NCBI RefSeq assembly: GCF_015356755.1
Contig: NZ_JADFCO010000059.1
Location: 43,719 to 107,718 of the forward strand
Length of the DNA stretch: 64,000 nucleotides
Source of the DNA: Nonlabens antarcticus
Lineage (GTDB): Bacteria; Bacteroidota; Bacteroidia; Flavobacteriales; Flavobacteriaceae
Direction: 5' to 3'
This document shows, one piece after another, positions 26,926-35,479 of the stretch. A program made the translations under genes and the position numbers. Position 1 is the stretch's first letter; every line of letters starts with the position of its first letter. The notes under the pieces were generated by a model. The model had not been told where the DNA came from and searched no databases. It saw only the letters and a program-made list of their open reading frames with translations.

Positions 26926-28185
26926 ATGAAGAATATACTATTAGTTAGTACCGTATTATTTACACTTATGTTTATGAGTTGTAATGATGCCCAAAAATCT
27001 GAACTTGGACATAATGAAGCCGAAGGTGTATCAAAGACCAATGAAGTTGGAGAAGATGCACACGGCGAAGAAGGCCACGTTGAAGGAGAGGAAGAAGGTG
27101 GTCACAGCGAGGAAGAAGGCGTTGTAGAACTTACAAAGCAACAAGCTGAAACCATCGGTTTGGAAATGAAATCTTTGGAGGAACGGAATTTAGGGAACAA
27201 CATTAAGGTAACAGGTACGCTGGAACTTTTCCCACAGGATAAGGCGAATATCAGTCCGTTTGTTGGTGGAAATGTGAGTTCCATAAAAGTAATACCTGGA
27301 GATAATGTAAGTAAAGGACAGGTATTGGCATATATAGAACACCCAGATATCATTGCAATGCAACAGGAATATCAGGAAAAAAATGACGAACTGGTCTTTT
27401 TGAAACAGGATTTTGAGCGCAAGCAGACTCTTTATGACAAAGGTGTTTCTTCTGGAAAGGAATTTCAGATGGCGCAGTCAAAATTTCGTTCCACAACATC
27501 CAGCGTCAATGGTTTGCGGTCCCAATTGAGACTGTTGGGCATTAATCCGGACAAAGTGGCTGAAGGCCAAATATATTCCGCTGTTCCCATTACCACACCC
27601 ATAAGTGGCTATGTGGATGAAGTAATGATTAGCCTTGGCGATTACGTGGCGCAACAATCCAAAATGTTCTCAATAAGCGATAATTCAAAGATTTATGTCA
27701 ACTTCAAAATATATGAGAAGGACATAAAGCAAATCAAGAAAGGACAACAGATATATTTTTCTACGGCCTCTCGTCCAGATGAACTGCTTAAAGCAACCGT
27801 TCGGTCTGTGGGTAAAACATTTAACACCGACCCAAAAGCTTTGGAAGTTCTGGCAGATATTGAAAACGAGGATAAAAACCTATTGCCGGGTATGTACGTG
27901 GAAGGGCGAATAGTGCAAGGTGAGAAAAAAGGTTTCGCCGTACCGGAAGCCGCCGTTATAAAAGAAGGCGAGCAATCCTTTATTTTTATTCTGGATGAAG
28001 ATGGAGAAATGGAAGCGAACAAAATGAAATTTAAAATGATACCCGTAACGGTTGGTATTACTGATTTAGGCTTTGTTGAAGTCAATCTGCCTGCCGAAGT
28101 TTCAAAGGACGCCAAAGTTGTCATAAACGGAGCTTATAATCTCTCTTCGGAAATGGTTAAAGGCGAACTGGAACACGGACATTAA
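26926..28185 (+). CDS. CusB/CzcB-type periplasmic adaptor lipoprotein of the RND pump
   Basis: 419 residues from MKNILLVS; an open extension into the pump gene is ignored. The lipobox is FMSC at about residue 18. A His/Glu-rich stretch follows (HGEEGHVEGEEEGGHSEEEG, about 45-65), a likely metal-binding tail. Then come the lipoyl/beta-barrel adaptor parts: VTGTLELFPQDKANISPFVGG, GDNVSKGQVLAYIEHPD (about 125), a coiled-coil hairpin (about 145-200) and PISGYVDEVMISLGDYV. It links the inner-membrane pump to the outer-membrane channel and may hand over metal. It is cotranscribed with the fusion pump. Confidence 0.9.
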   Translation: MKNILLVSTVLFTLMFMSCNDAQKSELGHNEAEGVSKTNEVGEDAHGEEGHVEGEEEGGHSEEEGVVELTKQQAETIGLEMKSLEERNLGNNIKVTGTLELFPQDKANISPFVGGNVSSIKVIPGDNVSKGQVLAYIEHPDIIAMQQEYQEKNDELVFLKQDFERKQTLYDKGVSSGKEFQMAQSKFRSTTSSVNGLRSQLRLLGINPDKVAEGQIYSAVPITTPISGYVDEVMISLGDYVAQQSKMFSISDNSKIYVNFKIYEKDIKQIKKGQQIYFSTASRPDELLKATVRSVGKTFNTDPKALEVLADIENEDKNLLPGMYVEGRIVQGEKKGFAVPEAAVIKEGEQSFIFILDEDGEMEANKMKFKMIPVTVGITDLGFVEVNLPAEVSKDAKVVINGAYNLSSEMVKGELEHGH

Positions 28186-28293
28186 TTCAATAATAATCAA
28201 AGATTTTGATTCCGGGTTTGTTTATCGTCTTAATTAGTTAGTTAAAAATTAGAAAACAGGCTCGGTTCAAAATTGATTTAAAATATTCATAAT

Positions 28294-28632
28294 ATGAAGG
28301 AAATAAAAGCATTTATAAAACCGAACCGAATCCAAAGAGTCATTGAAGCACTATCAGATAATGGATTTAAAAGTATGACCCTTTCACAAGCAGAAGGAAC
28401 TGGCGCCTTTAAGTCAAAAGGTGCAAGACCGTCGTTGGATTTTCACGTGACAGATAGTCCAGTGGTTAAGTTGGAACTGGTCTGCCAAAATGAGGAAGCC
28501 CAAGTGGCCATTGAAACAATTATAGCCAACGCCAAAACCGACGGACCTGGAGATGGTATTATTTATATAGCAAATATTGAAGATGCCTTTCAGATTAAAT
28601 CTGGAGATTCCTTAAAACGGTACGACCTATAA
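28294..28632 (+). CDS. PII-like protein linked to the metal efflux operon
   Basis: A 112-residue PII-superfamily protein: opening MKEIKAFIKPNRIQRVIEAL, beta-strand block VKLELVCQNEEAQVAIETII and the C-terminal DGIIYIANIEDAFQI with the GDG-I pattern. The T-loop region (TGAFKSKGARPSLDF) lacks the Tyr uridylylation site and glutamine-regulation signature of GlnB/GlnK. A separate PII group (PII-NG) encoded beside CusAB-type pumps is known. It is therefore likely a sensor or modulator of metal efflux and not a nitrogen regulator. It lies 108 bases after the adaptor gene; a 7-bp hairpin at 28195-28211 separates them. Confidence 0.8.
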   Translation: MKEIKAFIKPNRIQRVIEALSDNGFKSMTLSQAEGTGAFKSKGARPSLDFHVTDSPVVKLELVCQNEEAQVAIETIIANAKTDGPGDGIIYIANIEDAFQIKSGDSLKRYDL

Positions 28633-28647
28633 AACACTTTGTTGCAA

Positions 28648-29070
28648 ATGGAAAAAATAGTCCAACTACTTGAAAGCAAAGGGATACGACCTACGGCTAT
28701 GCGCCTAATGACTTATAAACGTTTGGTGGAATTAAAGGTAGCCATCAGTCTTGGCGATTTGGAAAAGGATTTTAAGGTCAGTGAAAGAAGCACCCTATTT
28801 AGGACTATGAAAGCGTTTGAAGAAAAAGGTATTGTGCATCAAATTGAGGATGGGACAGGTGTTATAAAATACGCCCTTTGCGAAGAAAATTGTGAGTGCG
28901 AGGTCGGCAACGACCTTCATTTACACTTTCATTGCAACAATTGTAATGAAACTGTCTGTTTAACAGAGCATAAAATCCCTCATATCAACTTACCTGATGG
29001 CTATATTACCGAGGATATCAACTTGGTGGTAAAGGGCATTTGCGAAAAATGCAGCGACAATCTGGATTAA
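28648..29070 (+). CDS. Fur-family transcriptional regulator (first copy)
   Basis: 140 residues from ATG 28648. The winged-helix N-terminus (GIRPTAMRLMTYKRL, SERSTLFRTMKAFEEKGIVHQI) recognises DNA. The dimerisation half has the His-rich sensory site HLHFHC, a structural zinc pair in CNNCNETVC and a second pair in KGICEKC at the end. Extra cysteines in CEENCECEVG (about residue 80) are unusual and could add a metal site. It sits in the middle of the efflux cargo and probably controls it. A paralogue is encoded at 32040. Confidence 0.87.
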   Translation: MEKIVQLLESKGIRPTAMRLMTYKRLVELKVAISLGDLEKDFKVSERSTLFRTMKAFEEKGIVHQIEDGTGVIKYALCEENCECEVGNDLHLHFHCNNCNETVCLTEHKIPHINLPDGYITEDINLVVKGICEKCSDNLD

Positions 29071-29114
29071 ACGTTTGGTTTTTAAATTCAATTATCATTT
29101 ATAAATAGTGAGCA

Positions 29115-29477
29115 ATGATAACAATCTATAAAAAAGAGGCTACTGTATATATGGTGGCAGAGAATAAGCTGGATGCCAAGGATTATGAAAACTTGATACC
29201 GGTCTTAACAGAACATATAACTGCATATCAGGAAGTTTCCTGGTACATTGAAATGCAAAATTTTGAAGGCTGGACGGTAAGTGCCTATTGGAAGGGCATT
29301 GAATTAAATCTTCCGAATGAAACGCATTTAAAGCGTGTTGCTTTAGTGGGTAGCGTTAAATGGCAGGAGCAATTTACCGAGGCATTGCTTCCTTTTTCAG
29401 AAGCTCATATAAAATTTTATAAGCCAGAAGAAAAAGACGATGCCAAAGAATGGATAAAAAAAAATAGTAAAAAATGA
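29115..29477 (+). CDS. SpoIIAA-like (STAS-related) protein, first copy
   Basis: A 120-residue cytosolic protein of the SpoIIAA-like family (PF11964 type). Core segments are SWYIEMQNFEGWT, AYWKGIELNLPNE, HLKRVALVGSVKWQEQF and the closing DDAKEWIKK. These proteins have an anti-sigma-antagonist-like fold without the phosphorylatable Ser and are thought to bind lipophilic ligands or membranes; the function is open. It overlaps the P1B-4 ATPase gene by 4 bases, implying translational coupling. A second copy lies at 34085. Confidence 0.75.
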   Translation: MITIYKKEATVYMVAENKLDAKDYENLIPVLTEHITAYQEVSWYIEMQNFEGWTVSAYWKGIELNLPNETHLKRVALVGSVKWQEQFTEALLPFSEAHIKFYKPEEKDDAKEWIKKNSKK

Positions 29478-32002
29478 AAAAAATACAACTAAAAATTCCA
29501 GTTATCCTTCCGCAAGTTCCAAACGAAAAAGATACTTGTGTTGAGCGGCTTATAAAAGAATTACAGGCTAAAGAGGGCATCGAAAAAGTACACGTTGCCG
29601 ATACAAAGGAAGATGACACACCACAGCTCTGTTTTCATTATGACCCCGATATCATTTCTATAGACCGCATTCAATCCCTCGCCGAACGGACTGGTGCTGA
29701 AATTACCGAAAAATACGGGCATTTGCTCATTGAGGTTAAAGGAATCAGACATACAAGACAGGCACGTTCCATAGAGAAAAGTCTTTTGGCAATCAATGGG
29801 GTTTTGGAGGCTTCCGTTTCGGCCTCTGGAATGGTGCGCCTTGAGTTTGATAAAAAGCAAACAAATTTTGATGAAATAAGTAAACAGATTGAAAAGGAAG
29901 ACCTTCAGGTTAAGCGGAGTTCTTCAAACGAAAATAATTACACCGAAGCATCCAAAAAAAAACAGGAACGTTCAAAGAAGGAAGATACTAAAGAGCAAAC
30001 TTCCACAGAGGGCCACGAGCACAAGGAGGGCGAGACCCACGAGGAAGGAGAAGAGCACGCCCACGGTGGGGTTTTCGGTAAAAATACGGAGCTTATTTTT
30101 TCCATTATCTGTGGGGCACTTCTCGGGATAGGTTTCGGGCTTTCTTATGTGGAATCCATCCCGGATTGGGTCAGTCTTACTTTGTACATTGGCGCGTACT
30201 TTTTCGGTGGTTTCTTTACGGCCAAGGAAGCGGTTCAAACTGTGGCCAAGGGTGGTTTTGAAATTGATTTTTTAATGCTGGTCGCTGCCATTGGTGCCGC
30301 CATTCTGGGAGAATGGGCAGAAGGTGCACTGTTGTTGTTTTTATTTAGCCTTGGGCACGCCTTGGAACATTACGCAATGAACAAAGCAAGAAAAAGCATT
30401 GCCGCGCTTGCAGACCTTGCACCAAAAACAGCCTTGCTTAAAAAAGATGGTAAGACTGTAGAAGTTGGGATTGAGAAATTGAGTATTGGCGATATTATAG
30501 TGGTCAAGCCCAATAGTAAAATATCCGCAGATGGCGTCGTGGTCAACGGAAAAAGTAGTGTAAACCAAGCACCAATTACTGGGGAAAGTGTACCTGTGGA
30601 CAAAATCCCTGTGGAAGATAAGGACAGAAACTATTCGGCAGACGATGATATCAAGGATGAAAACCGTGTGTTTGCTGGAACTATCAACGGTAATAGTATG
30701 TTGGAAATTAAGGTAATCAAAGAAGCCAAAGACTCTACCCTGTCCCGATTGGTTAAACTGGTCAACGAGGCGCAGACCCAAAAGTCCCCCACACAGCTGT
30801 TGACCGATAAGTTTGAAAAATACTTTGTGCCATCCGTACTGATATTGGTTGGTGTCTTGCTCTTTGCCTTTCTGGTCATTGATGAACCGTTTAGTGCCAG
30901 CTTTTACCGTGCAATGGCGGTATTGGTAGCTGCAAGTCCCTGTGCTCTGGCCATTTCAACACCAAGTGCCGTATTGAGCGGTGTGGCGCGAGCAGCGCGT
31001 GGTGGTGTACTCATTAAAGGTGGGAGACCGCTGGAAGATTTGGGCGAATTGACCGCTTTGGCTTTTGATAAAACAGGCACGCTTACCGAAGGCAAGCCCA
31101 AACTTACCGAAGTAGTACCATTGGGGGATATTGAAGAAAATGAACTGTTAAAGATAGCCGTTGCCGTTGAAAACTTGAGCGACCACCCTTTGGCCAAAGC
31201 CGTCGTAAGGGATGGGAAAGAGCGTCTGAAAGGTACTGATATTATCGATGCGTCAGATTTGGAAGCAGTTCTCGGAAAAGGTATCAAAGCTTCTTTGGGC
31301 AAGGATAAAATCTATATTGGAAACCTTGACTTGTACGAAGACCTCGATGAAGCAAAACCATCCGAAGATATATCGAATAAAGTAAAAGAACTTGAAGGTG
31401 GTGGAAATACTACGATGCTCATAAGAAGGAACAAAGAATATATAGGTATCATCGCCCTGATGGACACCCCACGGGAAGCGGCCAAGGAAACACTGAAAAA
31501 ATTAAAGGAAATCGGTATCAAGCGGATGATAATGCTAACCGGGGATAATCAAAAGGTTGCCGATGCCGTTGCTAAAGAAATTGGGTTGACCGATGCCTGG
31601 GGAAGCCTGTTGCCAGAGGAAAAAGTAAATGCCATTAAAAAATTAAAAGAACAGGAATCCAAAGTCGCAATGGTAGGCGACGGTGTGAACGATGCCCCTG
31701 CAATGGCAAACAGCACCGTAGGTATCGCAATGGGTGCAGCGGGCAGTGATGTGGCCTTGGAAACTGCGGACATTGCCCTAATGGCTGATAAACTGGAAAC
31801 ACTGCCCTTTGCCATAGGTTTGAGCAGGAAGGCAAAGGCCATTATCAAGCAAAACCTTTGGGTCAGCCTCGGTATTGTGGCATTGCTTATCCCATCGACC
31901 ATTATGGGTTGGGCCAATATCGGTATTGCAGTGGTCATCCACGAAGGCTCAACATTACTTGTGGTTTTTAATGCGTTAAGGCTTTTGGCTTATAAGAAAT
32001 AA
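29474..32002 (+). CDS. P1B-4-type heavy-metal ATPase with His-rich linker
   Basis: An 842-residue heavy-metal P-type ATPase. Residues 1 to about 150 are two degenerate HMA-like folds without the CxxC pair. A His/Glu-rich linker (EGHEHKEGETHEEGEEHAHG, about 178-197) may bind metal. The ATPase core shows TGESVPVDK, the membrane motif SPCALAIS (about 486), phosphorylation site DKTGTLTEG (about 532), VGDGVNDAPA and the late HEGST motif (about 821). SPC plus HEG(S/G) is the signature of the P1B-4 group, which exports Co, Fe or Zn ions. It is flanked by two Fur-family genes, which fits control by metal status. Confidence 0.9.
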   Translation: MKKIQLKIPVILPQVPNEKDTCVERLIKELQAKEGIEKVHVADTKEDDTPQLCFHYDPDIISIDRIQSLAERTGAEITEKYGHLLIEVKGIRHTRQARSIEKSLLAINGVLEASVSASGMVRLEFDKKQTNFDEISKQIEKEDLQVKRSSSNENNYTEASKKKQERSKKEDTKEQTSTEGHEHKEGETHEEGEEHAHGGVFGKNTELIFSIICGALLGIGFGLSYVESIPDWVSLTLYIGAYFFGGFFTAKEAVQTVAKGGFEIDFLMLVAAIGAAILGEWAEGALLLFLFSLGHALEHYAMNKARKSIAALADLAPKTALLKKDGKTVEVGIEKLSIGDIIVVKPNSKISADGVVVNGKSSVNQAPITGESVPVDKIPVEDKDRNYSADDDIKDENRVFAGTINGNSMLEIKVIKEAKDSTLSRLVKLVNEAQTQKSPTQLLTDKFEKYFVPSVLILVGVLLFAFLVIDEPFSASFYRAMAVLVAASPCALAISTPSAVLSGVARAARGGVLIKGGRPLEDLGELTALAFDKTGTLTEGKPKLTEVVPLGDIEENELLKIAVAVENLSDHPLAKAVVRDGKERLKGTDIIDASDLEAVLGKGIKASLGKDKIYIGNLDLYEDLDEAKPSEDISNKVKELEGGGNTTMLIRRNKEYIGIIALMDTPREAAKETLKKLKEIGIKRMIMLTGDNQKVADAVAKEIGLTDAWGSLLPEEKVNAIKKLKEQESKVAMVGDGVNDAPAMANSTVGIAMGAAGSDVALETADIALMADKLETLPFAIGLSRKAKAIIKQNLWVSLGIVALLIPSTIMGWANIGIAVVIHEGSTLLVVFNALRLLAYKK

Positions 32003-32039
32003 ATTTAATAAAAAGGGTTGCTTTTGAATCAAGGTTAAA

Positions 32040-32474
32040 ATGACCAAAACGGAAAAAATATTATCATATCACGGTATTCGCCCTACTAAAATGAGGTCGA
32101 AGATATACAAGTTCCTGAAAAGGAAACAAAGTGCCGTGTCCTTTTCCGATTTGAAAAAGGCTTTTGTTCAAAAGAGCGAAACCAATAAAACAGCAAACAG
32201 AACTACCTTTTATCGCAACCTCAAAATTTTTGAGGATAAAAGGCTAATTCATCAGATTAATGATGGGGTCGGAGTGGCAAAATATGCGATTTCTGATGAA
32301 AACGCCAAAGTTAAATATGGTATAGATTTACATATGCACTTTCATTGCACCGATTGTAGGAGAACAATCTGTTTACCGAATAAGATATCGGAAGAAAGCT
32401 TGCCAGACGATTATGAAGTGAGCGATGTGAATCTGGTATTAAAGGGAATATGTGAAAAATGCAGGCAAAAATAA
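32040..32474 (+). CDS. Fur-family transcriptional regulator (second copy)
   Basis: A 144-residue paralogue of the regulator at 28648: YHGIRPTKMRSKIYKFL, TTFYRNLKIFEDKRLIHQI for DNA recognition, LHMHFHCTDCRRTICL with sensory His and the first structural Cys pair, and LKGICEKC with the second pair. It lacks the extra Cys cluster of the first copy and has an inserted basic segment (FVQKSETNKTANR) before the recognition helix. It follows the P1B-4 ATPase by 37 bases. Its stop codon is one base before the structured leader of the APC permease gene. Confidence 0.87.
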   Translation: MTKTEKILSYHGIRPTKMRSKIYKFLKRKQSAVSFSDLKKAFVQKSETNKTANRTTFYRNLKIFEDKRLIHQINDGVGVAKYAISDENAKVKYGIDLHMHFHCTDCRRTICLPNKISEESLPDDYEVSDVNLVLKGICEKCRQK

Positions 32475-32475
32475 C

Positions 32476-32538
32476 AGGTGGGAGTTCCAGAACTCTGAAC
32501 CCTTGCGCCCAATGGTCAGGTTCAGGTTTCTTCCACCT
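32476..32538 (+). promoter_or_regulatory. Structured leader RNA before the APC permease gene
   Basis: AGGTGGGAG (32476-32484) pairs with CTTCCACCT (32530-32538) to give a 9-bp stem with one G-T pair. Inside it CTGAACC (32495-32501) pairs with GGTTCAG (32519-32525), with a 17-base apical loop and an asymmetric internal loop that contains AGTTCCAGAACT. The next start codon is 20 bases away. The compact two-stem form with a large internal loop suits a riboswitch or cis-acting RNA, but I do not recognise the class; an attenuator is also possible. Confidence 0.45.
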
Positions 32539-32558
32539 TCTCTAACTTAAAAAATATT

Positions 32559-33875
32559 ATGGTAGAACTAAAAAAATCCTTGGGTACGCTTCGACTTACG
32601 TTTTATGGTGTTGGCACAATTGTGGGCGCAGGAATCTATACCGTGATTGGCGCGGCAGCTGGACAGGCAGGAACCGATATTTGGTTGAGCTTTATTTTTG
32701 CGGCAGTTGCAGCCAGTATTTCTGCAATGTCTTATGCAGAATTATCATCTACCTACCCCAATGCAGGCGCAGAATTTATATTTGTAAGGAAAGCATTTCC
32801 AAAAATCGACATTCCTTCCTTTCTTACGGGTTGGACCGTTGCCTTCCATAGTTCGGCAACAATTGCAGCCGTACTATTGGCATTTTCGGGATATTTCAAT
32901 ACCTTTTTTGAAGTACCGGGATTATTGATAAGCTATGGTGTACTGCTGCTGCTTGCCCTGATAAGTGTTACAGGAATCAAGAAATCATCTACTGCTAATA
33001 TTATAATGGTCAGTATTCAATTGTTAGGTTTGCTCATTCTTATCTTTATAGGCCTTAAAGAAACAGGCCTGCCAAAAGCTGAAATTTTTCAAATCAACTC
33101 ATTCTCTGGAACACTTGCGGCTACGGCAACTTTGTTTTTTGTCTATACTGGCTTTGAACATATGGCATCTTTGGGTTCAGAAGTTAAAAATCCAGGAAAA
33201 ACAATTCCTCGTGCCTTTTTGCTGACAATGGTAATTACCACTATCTTTTATTTACTCATTTCTTTTACGGTACTTAACATAGCTGACCCTTTAGCTATTT
33301 CAAAGGTAGATTCGCCATTGTCCTTGGCAGCATCGAATCTTAACTCTTGGCTACCAGTAGTTTTAGCAGTTGCAGCATTATTTGCTACAGCCAATGCTGC
33401 GTTTAGCGGTATCATTTCCATAAGTAGGTTATTATTCGGAATGGCAAGCGTGGGCGAACTTCCAAAATTTATGACTAAAGTAAATGCACAGAAAGTACCG
33501 TGGGTTACTACTATTGTAGTTATGGCAGCAGTTGCGGGATTTTTATTGTTGGGCGATATTAAGATTGTAGCAGGTATGTCTTCTTTAGGCGCTTTACTTG
33601 TTTTTGTTGCCGTAAATGTCGCACTTATCGTGCTTCGGTTTAAAGCACCAGAGCAAGAACGACCATTTAAAGTTCCTTTGGCTATAGGACGAGTGCCGAT
33701 TTTACCCATTTTGGCGATACTTATAAGTCTATCATTGATAATCCAATTTAATTGGCAGGTTTATTCAGCGTTCGTAGGTGCTGTTATCGTGGGTATTGTG
33801 CTTGATTATTTTTTGGACAAAAAGTCAAAAGATGAAATAGACCCTGAAAAAGAAAAGGAACTTTTTAACCATTAA
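32559..33875 (+). CDS. APC-family permease
   Basis: A 438-residue transporter with about twelve membrane helices. The first helix has the APC signature TFYGVGTIVGAGIYTVIGAAA (broken TM1 GAGIY), followed by AELSSTYPNAGAEF and FVYTGFEHMASLGSEVKNPGKTIPRA, split here as FVYTGFEHMASLG and SEVKNPGKTIPRA. It is a proton- or sodium-coupled amino acid or amine carrier of the cytoplasmic membrane; the substrate is not predictable. Its presence inside a metal-resistance cargo and behind a structured leader is notable, since amino acids such as His or Cys can chelate metals. Confidence 0.87.
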   Translation: MVELKKSLGTLRLTFYGVGTIVGAGIYTVIGAAAGQAGTDIWLSFIFAAVAASISAMSYAELSSTYPNAGAEFIFVRKAFPKIDIPSFLTGWTVAFHSSATIAAVLLAFSGYFNTFFEVPGLLISYGVLLLLALISVTGIKKSSTANIIMVSIQLLGLLILIFIGLKETGLPKAEIFQINSFSGTLAATATLFFVYTGFEHMASLGSEVKNPGKTIPRAFLLTMVITTIFYLLISFTVLNIADPLAISKVDSPLSLAASNLNSWLPVVLAVAALFATANAAFSGIISISRLLFGMASVGELPKFMTKVNAQKVPWVTTIVVMAAVAGFLLLGDIKIVAGMSSLGALLVFVAVNVALIVLRFKAPEQERPFKVPLAIGRVPILPILAILISLSLIIQFNWQVYSAFVGAVIVGIVLDYFLDKKSKDEIDPEKEKELFNH

Positions 33876-33884
33876 AATGAAGCT

Positions 33885-34061
33885 ATGGACTGGATGTTTG
33901 AAGATTTTAAAACTGACCTAGATACCTTAAATCCTATTGTACGAGAAAAAGCCCTGTCCATAGCAAAAGAACTAATTGAAAAAAAAGATATTTCAGCAAA
34001 AGAAGCTTTATCAGAAGGCATCATAAGGGCGGAAGAATGGTTTTACGATTTAGAAGGATAA
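33885..34061 (+). CDS. Small acidic helical protein (58 aa), hypothetical
   Basis: A 58-codon gene nine bases after the APC permease. The product MDWMFEDFKTD... is charged and helical, with ALSEGIIRAEEWFYDLEG at the end, without Cys or membrane segment. It lies in the same direction as its neighbours, and the spacing suggests it is translated from the same mRNA. The function is unknown; a partner of the adjacent SpoIIAA-like protein is conceivable but not supported by sequence. Confidence 0.55.
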   Translation: MDWMFEDFKTDLDTLNPIVREKALSIAKELIEKKDISAKEALSEGIIRAEEWFYDLEG

Positions 34062-34084
34062 TTATTAATTAAAAACTATATAAA

Positions 34085-34444
34085 ATGTTACAGATAATCG
34101 AATTAAAAGAAAAAAATATTGTTGCAACAAAAGCTTCGGGCAAATTGAGAAAAGAAGATATAGAAAAAATCCATCCACTTATCCACGCCATACTGGACAA
34201 AGGAATGAAAGTCCGGTGGTATTTTGAGATGGTCAACTTTACAGGTTGGGATTTACCTGGTTTATGGGAAGACCTAAAAATGGACACAGCCCACGCCACG
34301 GACTATGAAAAAATAGCAATGGTAGGAGATAAAAAATGGCAGAATTGGATAACCCAATTTATGAAGCCTTTTACCAATGCCGATATTAAGTATTTCAATA
34401 TAGACCAAAACGAAGATGCCAAAAATTGGATTGAGAGCCAGTAA
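34085..34444 (+). CDS. SpoIIAA-like (STAS-related) protein, second copy
   Basis: A 119-residue paralogue of the protein at 29115, with the same core: VRWYFEMVNFTGWDLPGLWE, YEKIAMVGDKKWQNWITQF and the end EDAKNWIES. Both copies follow transport genes in the metal cargo, and both end in a D/E-DAK-WI motif. This points to an internal duplication or recruitment of one family for a cargo-specific role. Confidence 0.75.
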   Translation: MLQIIELKEKNIVATKASGKLRKEDIEKIHPLIHAILDKGMKVRWYFEMVNFTGWDLPGLWEDLKMDTAHATDYEKIAMVGDKKWQNWITQFMKPFTNADIKYFNIDQNEDAKNWIESQ

Positions 34445-34468
34445 GCTTACTTCCGTAAAAGACAGACG

Positions 34469-34735
34469 ATGAATAAAAAAAGCATTCTTATTACCATTTT
34501 AATTGGGTTTGCCATAGGTGTTTTTATCCTTCAACCTTTTGGGATAACAATTTTCACGTTTAGCAGCCAGAATTACGAAATCAATTGATGGCAATATTTA
34601 ATAAATAATTTCATTGAAATTTTAAATATCAATGGGAATCAAATTTTTGAGAACACTCTGTTTGGCTTATTAGGTGCAAGTGTTGCGCTAATTTATTATT
34701 TCGGTAAACGAGAAAAGGATATAGATAACAAGTAG
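34469..34735 (+). pseudogene. Small membrane protein gene interrupted by in-frame TGA
   Basis: ATG 34469 opens a frame of 39 codons (ILITILIGFAIGVFILQPFG, one membrane helix) that stops at TGA 34586-34588. The same frame then continues for 48 more sense codons to TAG 34733, beginning WQYLINNFIEILNINGNQ and holding a second hydrophobic helix (LFGLLGASVALIYYFGKRE). There is no ATG at the head of the second half. The two halves together look like one 88-residue, two-helix protein with a Trp-to-stop mutation. Alternatives are a truncated 39-aa peptide or readthrough. Confidence 0.55.
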
Positions 34736-34780
34736 CGGTAAATCGTTATAGGAATGAGCGAAATTTTTTATTTAAATAAG

Positions 34781-34796
34781 TTAAGTGAAAACTTAA
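34781..34796. promoter_or_regulatory. ArsR-site-like inverted repeat
   Basis: TTAAG-N6-CTTAA, the same architecture as the inverted repeat in the promoter of the ArsR-family gene at 42060-42075. No promoter elements were recognised beside it. In such AT-rich DNA a chance match is possible. Confidence 0.35.
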
Positions 34797-34806
34797 TTAA
34801 TAGCAG

Positions 34807-34877
34807 GCAGCTTTTATGATGCTTTTTAAAGCAAAATGATTAATAGTATTAAAAGCAAAAGTAGAAGCTGCTTTTTT
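34807..34877 (+). terminator. Possible terminator before the YceI-like gene
   Basis: GCAGCTT (34807-34813) and AAGCTGC (34865-34871) are perfect arms followed by six T. The 51-base loop itself contains a short TGCTTT...AAAGCA hairpin. The large loop makes this call tentative. Confidence 0.3.
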
Positions 34878-34894
34878 AAATTATACAAGTAAAG

Positions 34895-35446
34895 ATGCGC
34901 ATTATGAATATTAAACATTGTTTTTTAATAATCTTGTTGGTTAGTTATTATAAGGTAAATGCCCAAAAAGTTTATACAACTGAAGAAGGTCATATTATGA
35001 TGATGACTTTGGTTGATGATAAACCCATCAAGGCAGAAAGCCATAAATTGGCACTATATCTTGATTATGATTCCAAAGTGGTCAATGGTGTACTCGACCT
35101 TAAGACTTTATCAACATATAGTCCTAAAATCAATGCCCTTTTAGAACAGCGGGAAGACCCTTTAATACTTCGGTTTACTGGCACTATTCCATCACAGGAT
35201 TTTTTATCAAAACGGCACGACCCTATCAACTTTAATTGGCTGATAGATGTTACTTATCAAGGGAAATCCTTTAAATCACAATTTAAAGCAACCATTACCC
35301 ATATAGAACAAGGAGTAAGTATGTCCTGCCTGATAAGTGCAACCGGACAATTATTGGTTTCAAATACTGGTTTGGATTCCTTAATAGAGGGTATCGATGA
35401 TACCATAGAGGTGCAGTTTGCCCAATTGGTGTTGAGATTGGAATGA
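34895..35446 (+). CDS. Exported YceI-like protein
   Basis: A 183-residue protein with an N-terminal signal peptide ending in KVNA before Q (an alternative ATG three codons in gives the same mature protein). The mature part resembles the YceI lipocalin-like beta-barrel: LALYLDYDSKVVNGVLDLKTL, split here as LALYLDYDSK and VVNGVLDLKTL, and LRFTGTIPSQDF. YceI proteins bind isoprenoid-type lipids in the periplasm, and several are induced by stress. It precedes the Zn/Cd ATPase by 33 bases, so cotranscription is likely. Confidence 0.6.
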   Translation: MRIMNIKHCFLIILLVSYYKVNAQKVYTTEEGHIMMMTLVDDKPIKAESHKLALYLDYDSKVVNGVLDLKTLSTYSPKINALLEQREDPLILRFTGTIPSQDFLSKRHDPINFNWLIDVTYQGKSFKSQFKATITHIEQGVSMSCLISATGQLLVSNTGLDSLIEGIDDTIEVQFAQLVLRLE

Positions 35447-35479
35447 CTGTGAATTTAAATAAAATTATAATTGATATAA

